From Halisarca cf. caerulea (taxonomy: Eukaryota; Porifera; Demospongiae; Chondrillida; Halisarcidae), in contig CAUJGJ010000002.1 in the NCBI GenBank assembly GCA_963170055.1, positions 1,747,846 through 1,767,845 of the forward strand: a stretch of 20,000 nt of DNA, in the 5' to 3' direction. The translations under genes were made by a program, and so were the position numbers. Of the stretch, positions 1 to 19,940 are shown one piece after another; within the stretch, counting starts at the first letter, position 1, and each line of letters opens with the position of its first letter. Under the pieces are notes generated by a model, which did no database searches, was not told the origin of the DNA, and worked only from the letters and a program-made list of their open reading frames with translations.

Positions 1-721
1 GTAAAATCTCTCTCACTACCACCCTTGGTACTAAACCAAGGAAGATGTTCCATTTAGAGGAGGTGTGAGATTAGTGATGGTTTTCGTGGAACCTCTGTGA
101 TGTGATGTCGCAATGCTCCAATGTTCTCTCTATTCTGAGTACATCATGGGGGACAGTCTCCATGTTTGACTGTACTAAGAAACACTGGATATCGTGACAA
201 CCTCTGTAATCTGACATCTGTGTTGAGGCATATGGACTGTCAGATTATTGAAGTTTCAGTGCATGCAGTTCAGTGGAAGCTCATTATGACAAATCCCAGG
301 GGACACTGAAAGTTCTTCACTATATCAGAAATTCACTATAACCAGTTACACTTTCATAGTAGAACATTCACTGGGTTGCATGTATTGGTTCACTGTAGGT
401 AGAAATTCACTGTAGAGTGTTCCTCATAACGGGTCTGTGGTAGTGTCAATGTGTATGGCACGTATGGTGCAATGTATCCAGTCTAGAAAGGGTAAAAGCA
501 ACAAAGAGTTTGGTATTGTTAGTGTTCTTTTTTGCTGTGCTGTGAATGTTCTGTACGTATTTCATCCTGAAAATTCTCGCTTGTCTACCATATTTGATTC
601 TGGATTTCTATGGTGGATTTACGTACGAGTTGGATATGCTTCCCATATCAGTACCATAGCCTCAAGAAATGTGGTGCACACTGTACGTACACATGATCTG
701 ACAAATGTGTCTCCATCACAG
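1..721. other. Intron / decayed repeat, no exon recognised
   Basis: I see no convincing exon. The stretch 180-430 contains words such as cagattattgaag and repeated ttcactata or attcactgtag, resembling decayed inverted-repeat transposon ends found elsewhere in the window (for example 7213-7260). The open frame over 437-721 is only the upstream extension of exon a and has no ZZEF1 similarity. Confidence 0.5.
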
Positions 722-11582
<10,861 letters not shown>

Positions 11583-12041
11583 TGGAAAGCTCCTTTTCCC
11601 CGTGATTAATTTGAAATAACTTCTAAATTAGCTAATAGCTCGTTTTGTATCATTGTAACAAATGGATTGTTAGTTTTAATTGATTTAAGCAATAATTGCA
11701 AAATATGTTTATATAATAAGGAGATATGTCGTACTGCCTATCAGGGCCTGTTTGTGGTGTCAGACCAGAGTTGTGGCCACTGTGTACTGTATATTATAAC
11801 AGAAATCGTAAGACTATCACGATCTAGGCTCCTGTATCATGAACCATGAAAAAACATGGTTGCAACACAATAGAATTGACTGTATTTTCTCCAGAAACTC
11901 ACTTTCAGTACATTTAAGATTCCAAAAACAGCTCATTCGGTTTTTGTGACTGTTAATGGAGCTAGACATACATAGGGCTAAACCGACAGGCATAGGCTAG
12001 GCATATATGCATACACGGGGCTAGATGGGCATGGGCACACA

Positions 12042-12042
12042 T

Positions 12043-12080
<38 letters not shown>
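12042..12080 (+). repeat. (CA)n microsatellite of duplication unit 2
   Basis: About 39 bp of CA in the same position relative to terminal exon B; it is shorter than in unit 1. Confidence 0.95.
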
Positions 12081-12082
<2 letters not shown>

Positions 12083-12118
12083 GCAAACCATACAAATTTC
12101 TCTTTTTTTCTTCCAAAG

Positions 12119-12209
12119 TCCTGAAAGCAGTACTTCTGATGACAGTGATGACTACACCACTACTGATGATGATGATGATGATGAAGACCTTTATCTATAT
12201 TCTGACTGA
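12119..12209 (+). CDS. ZZEF1: ZZEF1 alternative terminal exon, copy B
   Basis: This is a second copy of the terminal exon. Its acceptor, tctttttttcttccaaag, has a longer pyrimidine run than copy A. Phase 1 is kept. It encodes the same SPESSTSDDSDDYTTT followed by DDDDDDEDLYLYSD and TGA at 12207-12209. Splicing from 11202 to here gives a 901-residue window product instead of 899. The tail is more acidic than copy A, and the frame is intact despite substitutions and two extra codons. Confidence 0.65.
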
Positions 12210-12677
12210 TGGAAAGCTCCTTTTCTCTGTGATTAATTTGAAATAATTTCTAAATTAGCTAATAGCTCGTTTTGTATCATTGTAACAAATTGATTCTTAG
12301 TTTTAATTGATTTAAGCAATAATTGCAAAATATGTTTATATAATGAGGAGATATGTCGTACTGTCTATCAGGGCCTGTTTGTGATGTTAGACCAGAGTTG
12401 TGGCCACTGTGTACTGGGTATTATAACAGAAATTGTAAGACCATCACATCACGATCTAGGCTCCTAAATCATGAATCACGAAAAAACATGGTTGCAATAC
12501 ATTAGAATTGACTGTATTTTCTCCAGAAACTCACTTTCAGTACATTTTGAGGTTCCAAAAACAACTCATTCGGTTTTTGTGACTGCTAGTATTATACTGT
12601 ATATGGAGCTAGACATACATAGGGCTGAACCAACAGGCATAGGCTATAGGCATACATGCATGGGGCTAGATGGGCAT

Positions 12678-13096
12678 GAGGATTATAGACATGCATTGGA
12701 CTAGGCACATGGTTAAGATGGGCATGGAGCTAGACAGATGGGTTGGACTGGATACAGTTTGCAAATTCATACATCCTGTGTTCAATGTCCAGTCCTGCAT
12801 GTGCATACTGTATATTGTATATGCACACATGCATGTGTACAGCCCACGCACTCGACCTTGCTTGAGAAACAGCACCACCCCAGCTAATAGATGTAGGTAC
12901 TGTATATGAAGTTCAAACTCAACTGCCGCTACTTTTCTTGTGATCAGCAAAATTTAATGTGTTCTTGATATTGTTCTCATGCTCAATTGGCACAGTAATA
13001 CATAATAGTTGTGATATTACATTACAAATATTTAATGAGTGCATGAAATCATTACAATACTTGTTAAATGCTACACTGTTCCTAGCGAGTCATCAT
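12678..13096. other. Intergenic between convergent ZZEF1 and HSP90
   Basis: No gene is seen. The first part repeats short agatgggcatg and gagctagac words from the end of the duplication. On the - strand, ATTAAA at 13036-13031 (about 60 bp after the HSP90 stop) is a plausible poly(A) signal. Confidence 0.5.
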
Positions 13097-14632
13097 CTAG
13101 TCAACATCCTCCATTCTTGAGGAATCGTCTTCCTCTCCCTCATCGGCCTCCAAGGGTGGCATATCACTTGGAGTGTCCATGTCTTCGGTTTCACCATCGT
13201 CGTCGATTCCCAAACCCAGTTTGACCAGCCTGTGAATCCGATTGGCATGGATCTGGGGATCGTCCAAACTGAACCCGGAAGCAAGAAGTGACGTCTCGAA
13301 CAGGAGAACAACCAAGTCCTTGACAGCCTTGTCATTCTTGTCTACCTCGACCTTCTGCCTGAGGGACTCCATGATCGGATGCTCTGGATTAATCTCCAGC
13401 TGCTTCTTAGCAGCCATGTAGCCCATAGTGGACGTGTCACGCAGTGCCTGTGCTTTCATGATTCGCTCCATGTTGGCCGTCCATCCATACTGGCTTGTCA
13501 CAATACAACAGGGGGACTGGACCAGACGATTGGACACGGAAACCTTCTCCACTCTCTTGTCAAGAATATCCTTCATCACCTTGCACAGATTTTCGAACTT
13601 TGTTTTCAGCTCTTCGAATTTTTTCTTCTCATCCTCATCCTCGGGAAGCTCAAGGCCTTCTTTCGTGACACTGGTGAGTGTTTTGCCATCATACTCCTTG
13701 AGCTGCTGAGCACAGTATTCGTCTATGGGCTCTACCATATAGATAACCTCAAACCCACGTTTCGTTACGCGCTCCACAAAGGCCGAGTGAGCAACGGCTT
13801 CTCTGCTTTCACCGGTGATGTAGTAGATAGCGTTTTGGTTCTCCTTCATGCGTGACACGTAATCTTTCAGTGAACACGCATCCTCACCTGTTGCTGATGT
13901 GTGATAGCGAAGGAGTTCAGCTAGTTTCTTCCTATTTTGGCTGTCTTCATGGATGCCCAATTTCAAGTTCTTTGAGAACTGCTCATAGAATTTCTTGTAT
14001 TTTTCCTTGTCTTCCGACAGGTCGGAGAAAAGCTCAACGCACCTCTTGACCAAATTCTTGCGAATGACTTTCAGGATCTTGTTCTGCTGAAGCGTCTCAC
14101 GGGAGATGTTCAGTGGCAAATCCTCGGAATCAACTACGCCCTTCACAAAGTTGAGGTACTCAGGGATCAGCTCTTCACAGTTTTCCATGATGAAGACACG
14201 TCTCACGTACAGCTTGATGTTGTTTTTTGTCTTGCGGTTTTCAAAGAGATCAAATGGAGCTCTCTTTGGGACGAAGAGGAGAGCCTTGAACTCGAGCTGC
14301 CCCTCGACCGAAAAGTGCTTCACAGCAAGATGGTCTTCCCAATCATTTGTGAGACTCTTGTAGAATTCACCATATTCTTCCTCTGCGATATCATCTGGAT
14401 TTCTGGTCCAAATTGGCTTGGTCTTGTTGAGAGATTCCATCTCTGTGTATTTTTCTTTGATGGTCTTCTTTTTCTTCTCTTTTTTCTTTGCCTCTTCATC
14501 ATCTTCATCCACATCCTCTACCTTAGGCTCCTTGTCCTCTCCATCTTCTTCTTTCTTATCATCTGTATCTTCCTTTGGCTTCTCTTCTTCCTCTTCATCT
14601 TCACTCAGTTCCTTTTCTCTCTCCTTTTGAAC
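13097..14632 (-). CDS. HSP90: HSP90 coding exon 4
   Basis: The acceptor is cctgtttgtag. It opens VQKEREKE and the charged linker, then carries the whole middle and C-terminal domains on one exon of 512 codons including the stop. The Met at 14512 is internal, not a start. Confidence 0.97.
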   Translation of the reverse strand, partial: VQKEREKELSEDEEEEEKPKEDTDDKKEEDGEDKEPKVEDVDEDDEEAKKKEKKKKTIKEKYTEMESLNKTKPIWTRNPDDIAEEEYGEFYKSLTNDWEDHLAVKHFSVEGQLEFKALLFVPKRAPFDLFENRKTKNNIKLYVRRVFIMENCEELIPEYLNFVKGVVDSEDLPLNISRETLQQNKILKVIRKNLVKRCVELFSDLSEDKEKYKKFYEQFSKNLKLGIHEDSQNRKKLAELLRYHTSATGEDACSLKDYVSRMKENQNAIYYITGESREAVAHSAFVERVTKRGFEVIYMVEPIDEYCAQQLKEYDGKTLTSVTKEGLELPEDEDEKKKFEELKTKFENLCKVMKDILDKRVEKVSVSNRLVQSPCCIVTSQYGWTANMERIMKAQALRDTSTMGYMAAKKQLEINPEHPIMESLRQKVEVDKNDKAVKDLVVLLFETSLLASGFSLDDPQIHANRIHRLVKLGLGIDDDGETEDMDTPSDMPPLEADEGEEDDSSRMEDVD

Positions 14633-15086
14633 CTACAAACAGGAAGTGATGAAACATGTTGTCATCATCACAGGAAATAACCACAAAGGTCAGAGAAGTG
14701 TCCAGACAGGGACTTCCCCAAAAAGAAAAGAACATGACATCATTACAATAGCCAGACAAGAAAAGGTTACTAAAAGGTCACAATGATTTACCACACACAC
14801 ACACCTGAAGCTTGATTGGATACCCAATGAACTGGGAGTGCTTCTTCACTACCTCCTTGACTCTTCTTTCCTCAAGATATTCAGTTTGATCCTCCTTGAG
14901 GTGCAAGATGATCTTGGTTCCTCTTCCGAGTTGCTCTCCCTTTTCATCGCGTTGTATTGTAAAGGAACCACCAGCAGATGACTCCCAGATGTACTGCTCA
15001 TCATCATTGTGCTGTTGGCAGAGAAGGGAAGTAATACACACAAGTACGTTTGCATGTACACATGTAGCAAGATACATTGCACACAC

Positions 15087-15134
<48 letters not shown>

Positions 15135-15689
15135 ACACACACCTTGGTGATAACTTCCACCCTGTCAGACACGAGGTAGGCCGAGTAGAAACCCACACCA
15201 AACTGCCCAATCATTGAGATGTCAGCTCCGGCTTGAAGAGCCTCCATGAAAGCTCTTGTTCCGGACTTTGCAATGGTACCAAGGTTGTTCACTAGGTCAG
15301 CTTTGGTCATTCCTATTCCTGTGTCTGTGACAACGAGTGTGCCGTCATCTTTGTTTGGGACAACCGTGATCTCTAAATCCTTCACAGCTTCCAAAGCCTC
15401 GGGTTTCGTCAGACTCATGTAGCGGATCTTGTCCAGCGCCTACAGAGTAAGAGAGGGACATCAGAATTTGAACACGAACTGCTTAGCAAAGAATGACCGC
15501 ATACACCAGGTTAAAACTCACGTCGGAAGAGTTAGAAATCAGTTCTCGGAGGAAGATTTCCTTATTGGAGTAGAAAGTGTTGATGATCAAGCTCATCAAC
15601 TGAGCAATTTCAGCTTGGAAGGCAAACGTCTCCACTTCGCCTTCATCTTCCATGGTGTCAGCAACAGGACGCTGTTCTTCTTCGGCCAT
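13097..15689 (-). CDS. HSP90: Cytosolic HSP90 chaperone, complete, 735 aa
   Basis: The coding exons on the - strand are 15689-15522, 15439-15143, 15011-14805 and 14632-13097: 56+99+69+511 codons plus TAG, with all introns in phase 0. This is an ATP-dependent dimeric chaperone. The N-terminal GHKL ATPase shows [19 protein letters not shown] (catalytic Glu49, Mg-binding Asn53), DTGIGM (Asp95), LGTIAKSGT and [14 protein letters not shown] highly charged Glu/Lys linker covers about residues 226-286. The middle domain has the catalytic-loop Arg402 in [11 protein letters not shown]. The C-terminal dimerisation domain has [16 protein letters not shown]. There is no signal peptide and no KDEL, so it is cytosolic. 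The C-terminus is MEDVD, a variant of the MEEVD signal that binds TPR co-chaperones. Heat-shock elements lie upstream. Length and features are normal for the family. Confidence 0.98.
14805..15011 (-). CDS. HSP90: HSP90 coding exon 3
   Basis: The acceptor is ctgccaacag. It encodes [18 protein letters not shown] through FIGYPIKLQ, the end of the N-terminal domain. The donor is CAG|gtgtgtgtgtgtgg, a short GT run. Confidence 0.97.
15090..15142 (-). repeat. GT microsatellite forming an HSP90 splice donor
   Basis: Read on the gene strand this is (gt)n with gc interruptions, beginning exactly at the donor after ITK. It occupies about 50 of 131 intron bases. Confidence 0.93.
15143..15439 (-). CDS. 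HSP90: HSP90 coding exon 2
   Basis: The acceptor is ttactctgtag. It encodes ALDKIRY through SDRVEVITK with the ATP-lid motifs. The donor is AAG|gtgtgtgtgtgcgtg, lying inside a GT microsatellite. Confidence 0.97.
15522..15689 (-). CDS. HSP90: HSP90 coding exon 1
   Basis: The ATG at 15689 ([20 protein letters not shown]..) is followed by the ATPase helix ending ISNSSD. The donor is GAC|gtgagt at 15521. This start gives the usual short acidic N-terminus. Upstream of the ATG, tttttttttgcag could be an acceptor (exon from 15699) if the leader is spliced. Confidence 0.96.
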
Positions 15690-15789
15690 AGTATTTTCAC
15701 TGCAAAAAAAAAAGCGACAGAGGAATTTAAAACAATCTGGGTACTGCTACATGGACGAGAACAATACTGCTGAGCGACAAACAGCTTAC

Positions 15790-15900
15790 CTCGTTTATAA
15801 ACCTGACAGGACGCAACTACACTTCAGCGATCACCACGATGCTGGAACCTTCTGGAAGCACGGCCACGAGGTTGGAGCGAACTTTCGAGACTGAGCTGCT
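15790..15900 (-). promoter_or_regulatory. HSP90: HSP90 promoter: two heat-shock elements and TATA box
   Basis: HSE 1 at 15845-15857 reads GAAccTTCtgGAA, a perfect three-unit element with exact spacing. HSE 2 at 15879-15891 reads GAActTTCgaGAc, two perfect units and a third with 2 of 3 matches. TTTATAAA, which is self-complementary, lies at 15794-15801, about 43 bp nearer the gene. A TATA here predicts transcription starting around 15765-15770 and an unspliced leader of about 80 nt. A possible donor, gtaagc, at 15789 would instead imply a start farther upstream. Confidence 0.8.
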
Positions 15901-16019
15901 CAGTACGTCAAATATGCCAGCAAATATCCCGTGCCCCCTAGACTGGGGTGCCATGGACTGCCGTTCCGTGCACGTTTTCAGGTGAACGCCCACCGCTCCG
16001 GATATGGGGAGGCTGGAAA

Positions 16020-16280
16020 ATGGCTTCCAAAGTGGTGTACAATAACTCTGGACGCCAAGTTGAAGGTTTCAGAATAGGTGACGTGGTTAGGACGCCGAGT
16101 TTTTCAACGAAAGATGGAGACTACACGCATTGCGTCGACCAGCTGTACAGTAGACCCACCAGAACACCGTACTATCCCGCATATTCTATTTCTGTACATG
16201 TATCAGTAGGTCTGGAAGATTATATCCTGTTTAACGTTGGCAGTGAGGCATTTGTATATAGTTTAGCTGCCCCTGGAGAG
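16020..16280 (+). CDS. WDR20: WDR20 exon 1
   Basis: It encodes MASKVVYNNSGRQVEG through SLAAPGE, donor GAG|gtgagt. It includes the YSRPTRTPYY stretch matching human EYSRPNRVPFN and the first strand of the propeller. Confidence 0.92.
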
Positions 16281-16327
16281 GTGAGTCTGACAATGAGCGT
16301 CGGTTTGATTCATTATCAAAACTCCTG

Positions 16328-16376
<49 letters not shown>

Positions 16377-19249
16377 CGGAGATTTGCATTTGTGTGTGTA
16401 CATGTATTTGTGTACGTTTGTAGCATCTGTGTACATACATACATGTGTTTACTGATTCATGTGATACATGTACTTTTTCGTATGTTTTTATTCTTTCTTA
16501 TCTGTAGAAGGTGTTTGTTAAGGAAACAATTGACAAGTGGAATGGGAAGAGTGGGATGATTCCACTATGTCACGATATAAACGACATCGCCATCACGTCC
16601 GATCTTCTCCCTGTGATCTTGGGATTCAAGACTGGACTTATTGTGTATTACAATCCACTGAAGAAAAAGAACCTTGCCATGCTCAACCATAATGTATGTG
16701 AAATGATTGTATACTTGTGTTATCCCCTTGTCTCAGTCCTTGTCTTGTCGTTGGGACTTAGTACAGTAAAACATGCCTTGAGAGACCACCTGTCTAGAAA
16801 GACCTCACACAAAATTTGTCCCTATCAAAGTTTGTTCCCCCATGGGTGTTTCTTGAATACAAACTTTATCCATCAAGGCATTAGGGTTAGGGGTGGGTTA
16901 GGGTTTAGTATTGCTAAGCACCCCGGGGAACAGTTTTTGATGGAGAACAGAAATTTTTGACATACGTACTACCTGTCTGTATTGATCCCTATAGGCTGGC
17001 CACGAACTACTGAAGCAATAATATGTGTCTTGCACCTCAACATCTGGACTGCCTGCCTATAGAGACTACAGATGCTATATGATGATTATATCCCATGAGT
17101 GGTCTTTATATGCAGGTTTCATTGTATGTATCTGTGTTAGGAACCACTACCTACATTCACCTCTGCATGAGGACCACTTGTCTATAGAGACCATGATTAC
17201 TTGGTTCCATGGGTGGTCTTTATTTACACATTTCACTGTGTGTACACCTGCAAGAGAGGTGGTCTTTCACGAGAGTTTTCTCTCAAAGTGGGAGTGCAAT
17301 AATACAGCTATTCATGTATCAGCCCATGGTACATATATCACCCCATGGTACATCTATCACCCCATGGTACATATATCACCCCGTGGTACATCTATCACCC
17401 CATGGTACATCTATCACCCCATGGTACATATATCACCCCGTGGTACATCTATCACCCTGTGGTACATCTATCACCCCATGGTACATCTATCACCCCATGG
17501 TACATATATCACCCCGTGGTACATCTATCACCCTGTGGTACATCTACCGCCCCATGGTACATATAATATGCATATTTAGTAATACAGTAATATTATACAA
17601 TGTAAGGTACGTTTGATTTGGATAATTCACGACACTTGTGAATCCAATGTGATTTCGTCCTGCAGTAGCGATAGTGGGTTAGGGAGCCTTCACTGTAGTT
17701 TTGTAAGCAGTAGCTCTGTACTTCCTGTTCCGTATAGGCTAGCATTCCATAGTACTCGCTGCATTCCAAATTTTTGGAATTTTGTTACTTTTGACTCTTT
17801 TCCCTGGCTTCCTTCCTGTAGCCTCTGCATGACTCTTCAAGTGTGTTAGAACTAAAATGGCAGCCGGGAGAGAAGTTTATTTTTGCTTCAGCACACAGGA
17901 GTGGTCATCTCTACTTTTGGACTATTGACAACGCTGGCAGTAATGTGCATTCCACAGGTATAACACCCTTTGCAGGGTCCTTGGAGATCCAAGATGCTCG
18001 GATAAAGGGTTACCCAAAGGGTAACTTGCTTCAGAAGTGGGGAGTGGGTCATGGAGCCATCAACAGCTTCTCTTTCTCTCCCGATGGTCTCTACATCGCT
18101 ATAGCCTCCCAAGATGGTTTCATGCGTGTGTATAATGTTCAGAAACGAGAGTTTCACGGTAGAATGCGAAGCTATTTCGGTGGTTTCTTGTGTGTTTGCT
18201 GGAGCCCAGATGGCAAGTATGTAGTCACAGGAGGAGAGGATGATTTGGTCACTGTGTGGTCATTTGAAGAGCGCTGCGTCGTCACGCGATGTGAGGGTCA
18301 CAATTCGTGGGTTAACGCAGTAGCTTTTGATCCGTTTCTATATTCAAGACGATTCAAACCAGCTCCGCCATCCAATGTTCCTCCGCACATGAAGAAGGAG
18401 AAAGAGAGAAAGCTCCAACGCCCAAAGAGTATTGTAGAAGATTTAGATCTGATAGCTACCCCGGCTTATCCGCTTGCTTCTGTGGGGGAAGATGGCCGAC
18501 TTCTTTTGTGGGACTTGACTGCTGATGCTCTGCGACTTCGACATCCACTATCGCGTGGACGCTCCGCTCACCTCAGCCGCAATGCACTCACTGAACACTC
18601 AGATACAGTCAGACAGAATGTTGGCTCAAAGGATGTTGAATCAACCACTTCACAACCCTCCTCTTCTAATGAAGTGCCAGAATCCAATGCTAGAACTCAG
18701 CCTCAAGCAACAGAGACACCCTTTTCATCTGATCAAAACAATATTGACAGCAGTAACAATATGAGAGAGGCAGCAGGCAATCCAAACTTTCAACTTCGAA
18801 AACACCAGAAAAGTCACTCCACCAGTGAGGCCATCCCTGTCTCATCAAATGTAGGTGTTCGGTCTTCTTTACCCATTGAAAACGAAAGCAAAGGGAGTAA
18901 ATCTGCATCAACTGAGAAAGAAGCAAAGGTTAAATCTAAAAAGGACGGTGGTAACATGAAGATTCAAAAGATGATGAAGAAGGTCACAAAGAAGGTGTCT
19001 CTCAAAAATCAAAATTCTCACGTTTCATCTGCTCAGTTGGAGATGTACCAAAGTGATGATGTTGCCCCCTCGATGGACGAAGTTAACATGCTTGCTCCCC
19101 GGGTCAGTGTTGAGGTCAGTCCAGAAAGACTGACGGACATCGTCTTCACCAAGTACACAGTACTTGTGGCCTGTCACCACGGTTTTGTGCAAGTGTGGCA
19201 GAGACCAGAGTCTTCACGGCCAACTAGTCAAATTGGAACTGACAAATAG
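16020..19249 (+). CDS. WDR20: WDR20-type WD-repeat protein, complete, 624 aa
   Basis: The exons are 16020-16280, 16508-16693 and 17822-19249 (87+62+475 codons plus TAG), all phase 0. It is related to human WDR20 and its paralogue DMWD. WDR20 binds UAF1 and USP12/USP46 and stimulates their deubiquitinase activity. Visible hallmarks: FNVGSEAFVY near residue 75, CHDINDIAIT (about 115), LQKWGVGHGAINSFSFSPDG (about 219-238), SQDGFMRVYN, SYFGGFLCVCWSPDGKYVVT then GGEDDLVTVWSF (about 266-297), SVGEDGRLLLWDLT, and a final blade RLTDIVFTKYTVLVACHHGF VQVWQRP (about 588-613). A Ser/Thr/Lys-rich low-complexity insert of about 180 residues precedes the last blade, as in human WDR20. The ATG at 16020 is the first in frame and has a good context (gaaaATGg). 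Human has one protein per paralogue; I cannot tell which paralogue this is, and it may predate their split. Confidence 0.93.
16330..16372 (+). repeat. (GT)n microsatellite
   Basis: About 43 bp of GT ending in gcgcgcac, in WDR20 intron 1. Confidence 0.95.
16508..16693 (+). CDS. WDR20: WDR20 exon 2
   Basis: The acceptor is cttatctgtag and the donor is AAT|gtatgt. It has 62 codons. It encodes CHDINDIAITSDLLPVILGF and KTGLIVYYNPLKK, matching human CHDFNHLTA and GFSAGQVQLIDPIKK. Confidence 0.93.
16694..17324. repeat. WDR20 intron 2: degenerate repeat copies
   Basis: No exon is seen. Two diverged direct copies of a sequence occur at about 17055-17125 and 17170-17245, sharing cctatagagac, ctgtctatagagacca-like, tgggtggtcttta and tttcactgtgtgta-like words. 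Related words (gagagaccacctgtctagaaag) occur at about 16780-16803. They look like remains of a dispersed inverted-repeat element family. Confidence 0.55.
16881..16908 (+). repeat. Telomere-like TTAGGG stretch
   Basis: It reads ttagggttaggggtgggtta followed by gggtttag: about four imperfect TTAGGG units inside WDR20 intron 2. Confidence 0.7.
17325..17562 (+). repeat. 19-bp minisatellite, 13 copies
   Basis: The unit catggtacatctatcaccc starts every 19 bp from 17325 to 17553. The variable sites are c/t-a/g at the start (catgg, cgtgg, tgtgg) and atat versus ctat. Copies 6-9 and 10-13 show the same order of variants, indicating a four-unit (76 bp) higher-order repeat. All three frames stay open because no unit frame contains a stop, but it is intronic. 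Confidence 0.95.
17822..19249 (+). CDS. WDR20: WDR20 exon 3
   Basis: The acceptor is cttccttcctgtag. It opens PLHDSSSVLELKWQPGEK, continuous with human KSRVTCVKWVPGSE, so no exon is missing. It carries most of the propeller, the low-complexity insert and the stop TAG at 19247-19249. Confidence 0.95.
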   Translation, partial: PLHDSSSVLELKWQPGEKFIFASAHRSGHLYFWTIDNAGSNVHSTGITPFAGSLEIQDARIKGYPKGNLLQKWGVGHGAINSFSFSPDGLYIAIASQDGFMRVYNVQKREFHGRMRSYFGGFLCVCWSPDGKYVVTGGEDDLVTVWSFEERCVVTRCEGHNSWVNAVAFDPFLYSRRFKPAPPSNVPPHMKKEKERKLQRPKSIVEDLDLIATPAYPLASVGEDGRLLLWDLTADALRLRHPLSRGRSAHLSRNALTEHSDTVRQNVGSKDVESTTSQPSSSNEVPESNARTQPQATETPFSSDQNNIDSSNNMREAAGNPNFQLRKHQKSHSTSEAIPVSSNVGVRSSLPIENESKGSKSASTEKEAKVKSKKDGGNMKIQKMMKKVTKKVSLKNQNSHVSSAQLEMYQSDDVAPSMDEVNMLAPRVSVEVSPERLTDIVFTKYTVLVACHHGFVQVWQRPESSRPTSQIGTDK

Positions 19250-19940
19250 TACTCAAAGAGAATTTGTTTGCTACTAGAAGTGGCAGAATGGCAGATAATT
19301 TGTGTAAATATACCGTCTTGTGGTTGTGCGTTCTTGTACTTCGCATGAACTATTGCTAGCGCTGCTTGTACTCATGTGTACGCACATTCTGTATAGATTG
19401 TACAAACTGTGTTGATTTGAATCAGTCACTGAGCTGAATTTTCAATTTCACTGTCTATTTTTGTACTTAATGTTGCTGATAACATCCAGCGTGTATTTAA
19501 TGTCTTTCGAATTGTATTTGTTAGCTATCCTCGTACTTTATAATTATGTATTTACTAGCATCAGTGTTGAAAATAGTGTCAGTGAAGATCTGTACATATT
19601 TAATTTGTAAAGCTAGAAAGTATGTATGTACAAATTTGAGTACAGCACTATCGACTATATGTATACTCCACTTATAGTGGAATGCTTGAAATTGGTTGTG
19701 TGGGGGCATAGGTTACGTAGTGTAGTGTCTGTGGTTGGGGAGGCCTTCAGCTTCTATATATCATAGATATTCTATACTACATAGTATAGAATATCTATGG
19801 CATTATTGTAGGCTAGTCTTGTGTACTCATGTTCTGGTATGTAAATATCAAAGAAGCCCCGTTAGATATATAGAGGGAGTGAAGTACTCATTCTCTTGTA
19901 TCTCCATAAGACATTGTCATTTTTAGTTAGGAGACCAGCC
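19250..19940 (+). other. WDR20 3'UTR / intergenic
   Basis: A T/A-rich region with many tgta words. TGTAAATA, the Pumilio-type motif, occurs at 19303-19310 and 19840-19847. I saw no AATAAA or ATTAAA, so the 3' end of WDR20 cannot be placed. Confidence 0.5.
19762..19799. repeat. Perfect 17-bp inverted repeat (hairpin)
   Basis: The arm catagatattctatact (19762-19778), loop acat, and arm agtatagaatatctatg (19783-19799) form a perfect stem. It is not T-rich afterwards, so it is not a terminator type. Confidence 0.9.

Noticed and set aside
437..721. ORF upstream of the first ZZEF1 exon
   Set aside because: It has no similarity to ZZEF1, has decayed repeat words, and a good acceptor at 720-721 separates it from the exon.
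13379..14363. + strand ORFs opposite HSP90 exon 4
   Set aside because: They are antisense shadows of a highly constrained HSP90 coding exon with no start or splice logic of their own.
15948..15950. GTG start extending WDR20 by 24 residues
   Set aside because: It is not an ATG, the extension has no similarity to WDR20, and the ATG at 16020 has a good context.
17325..17562. CRISPR array
   Set aside because: The 19-bp units are contiguous, with no unique spacers; it is a minisatellite.
17025..17579. Repetitive protein with 19-residue HGTSITPWYIYHPMV-like units
   Set aside because: The 19-bp minisatellite has no stop in any frame, so a 57-bp period gives 19 residues automatically. It lies in WDR20 intron 2 and the exons on both sides join without it.
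17843..17845. GTG as start of the last WDR20 ORF
   Set aside because: It is internal. The exon opens at 17822 after a strong acceptor, and the protein runs on from exon 2.
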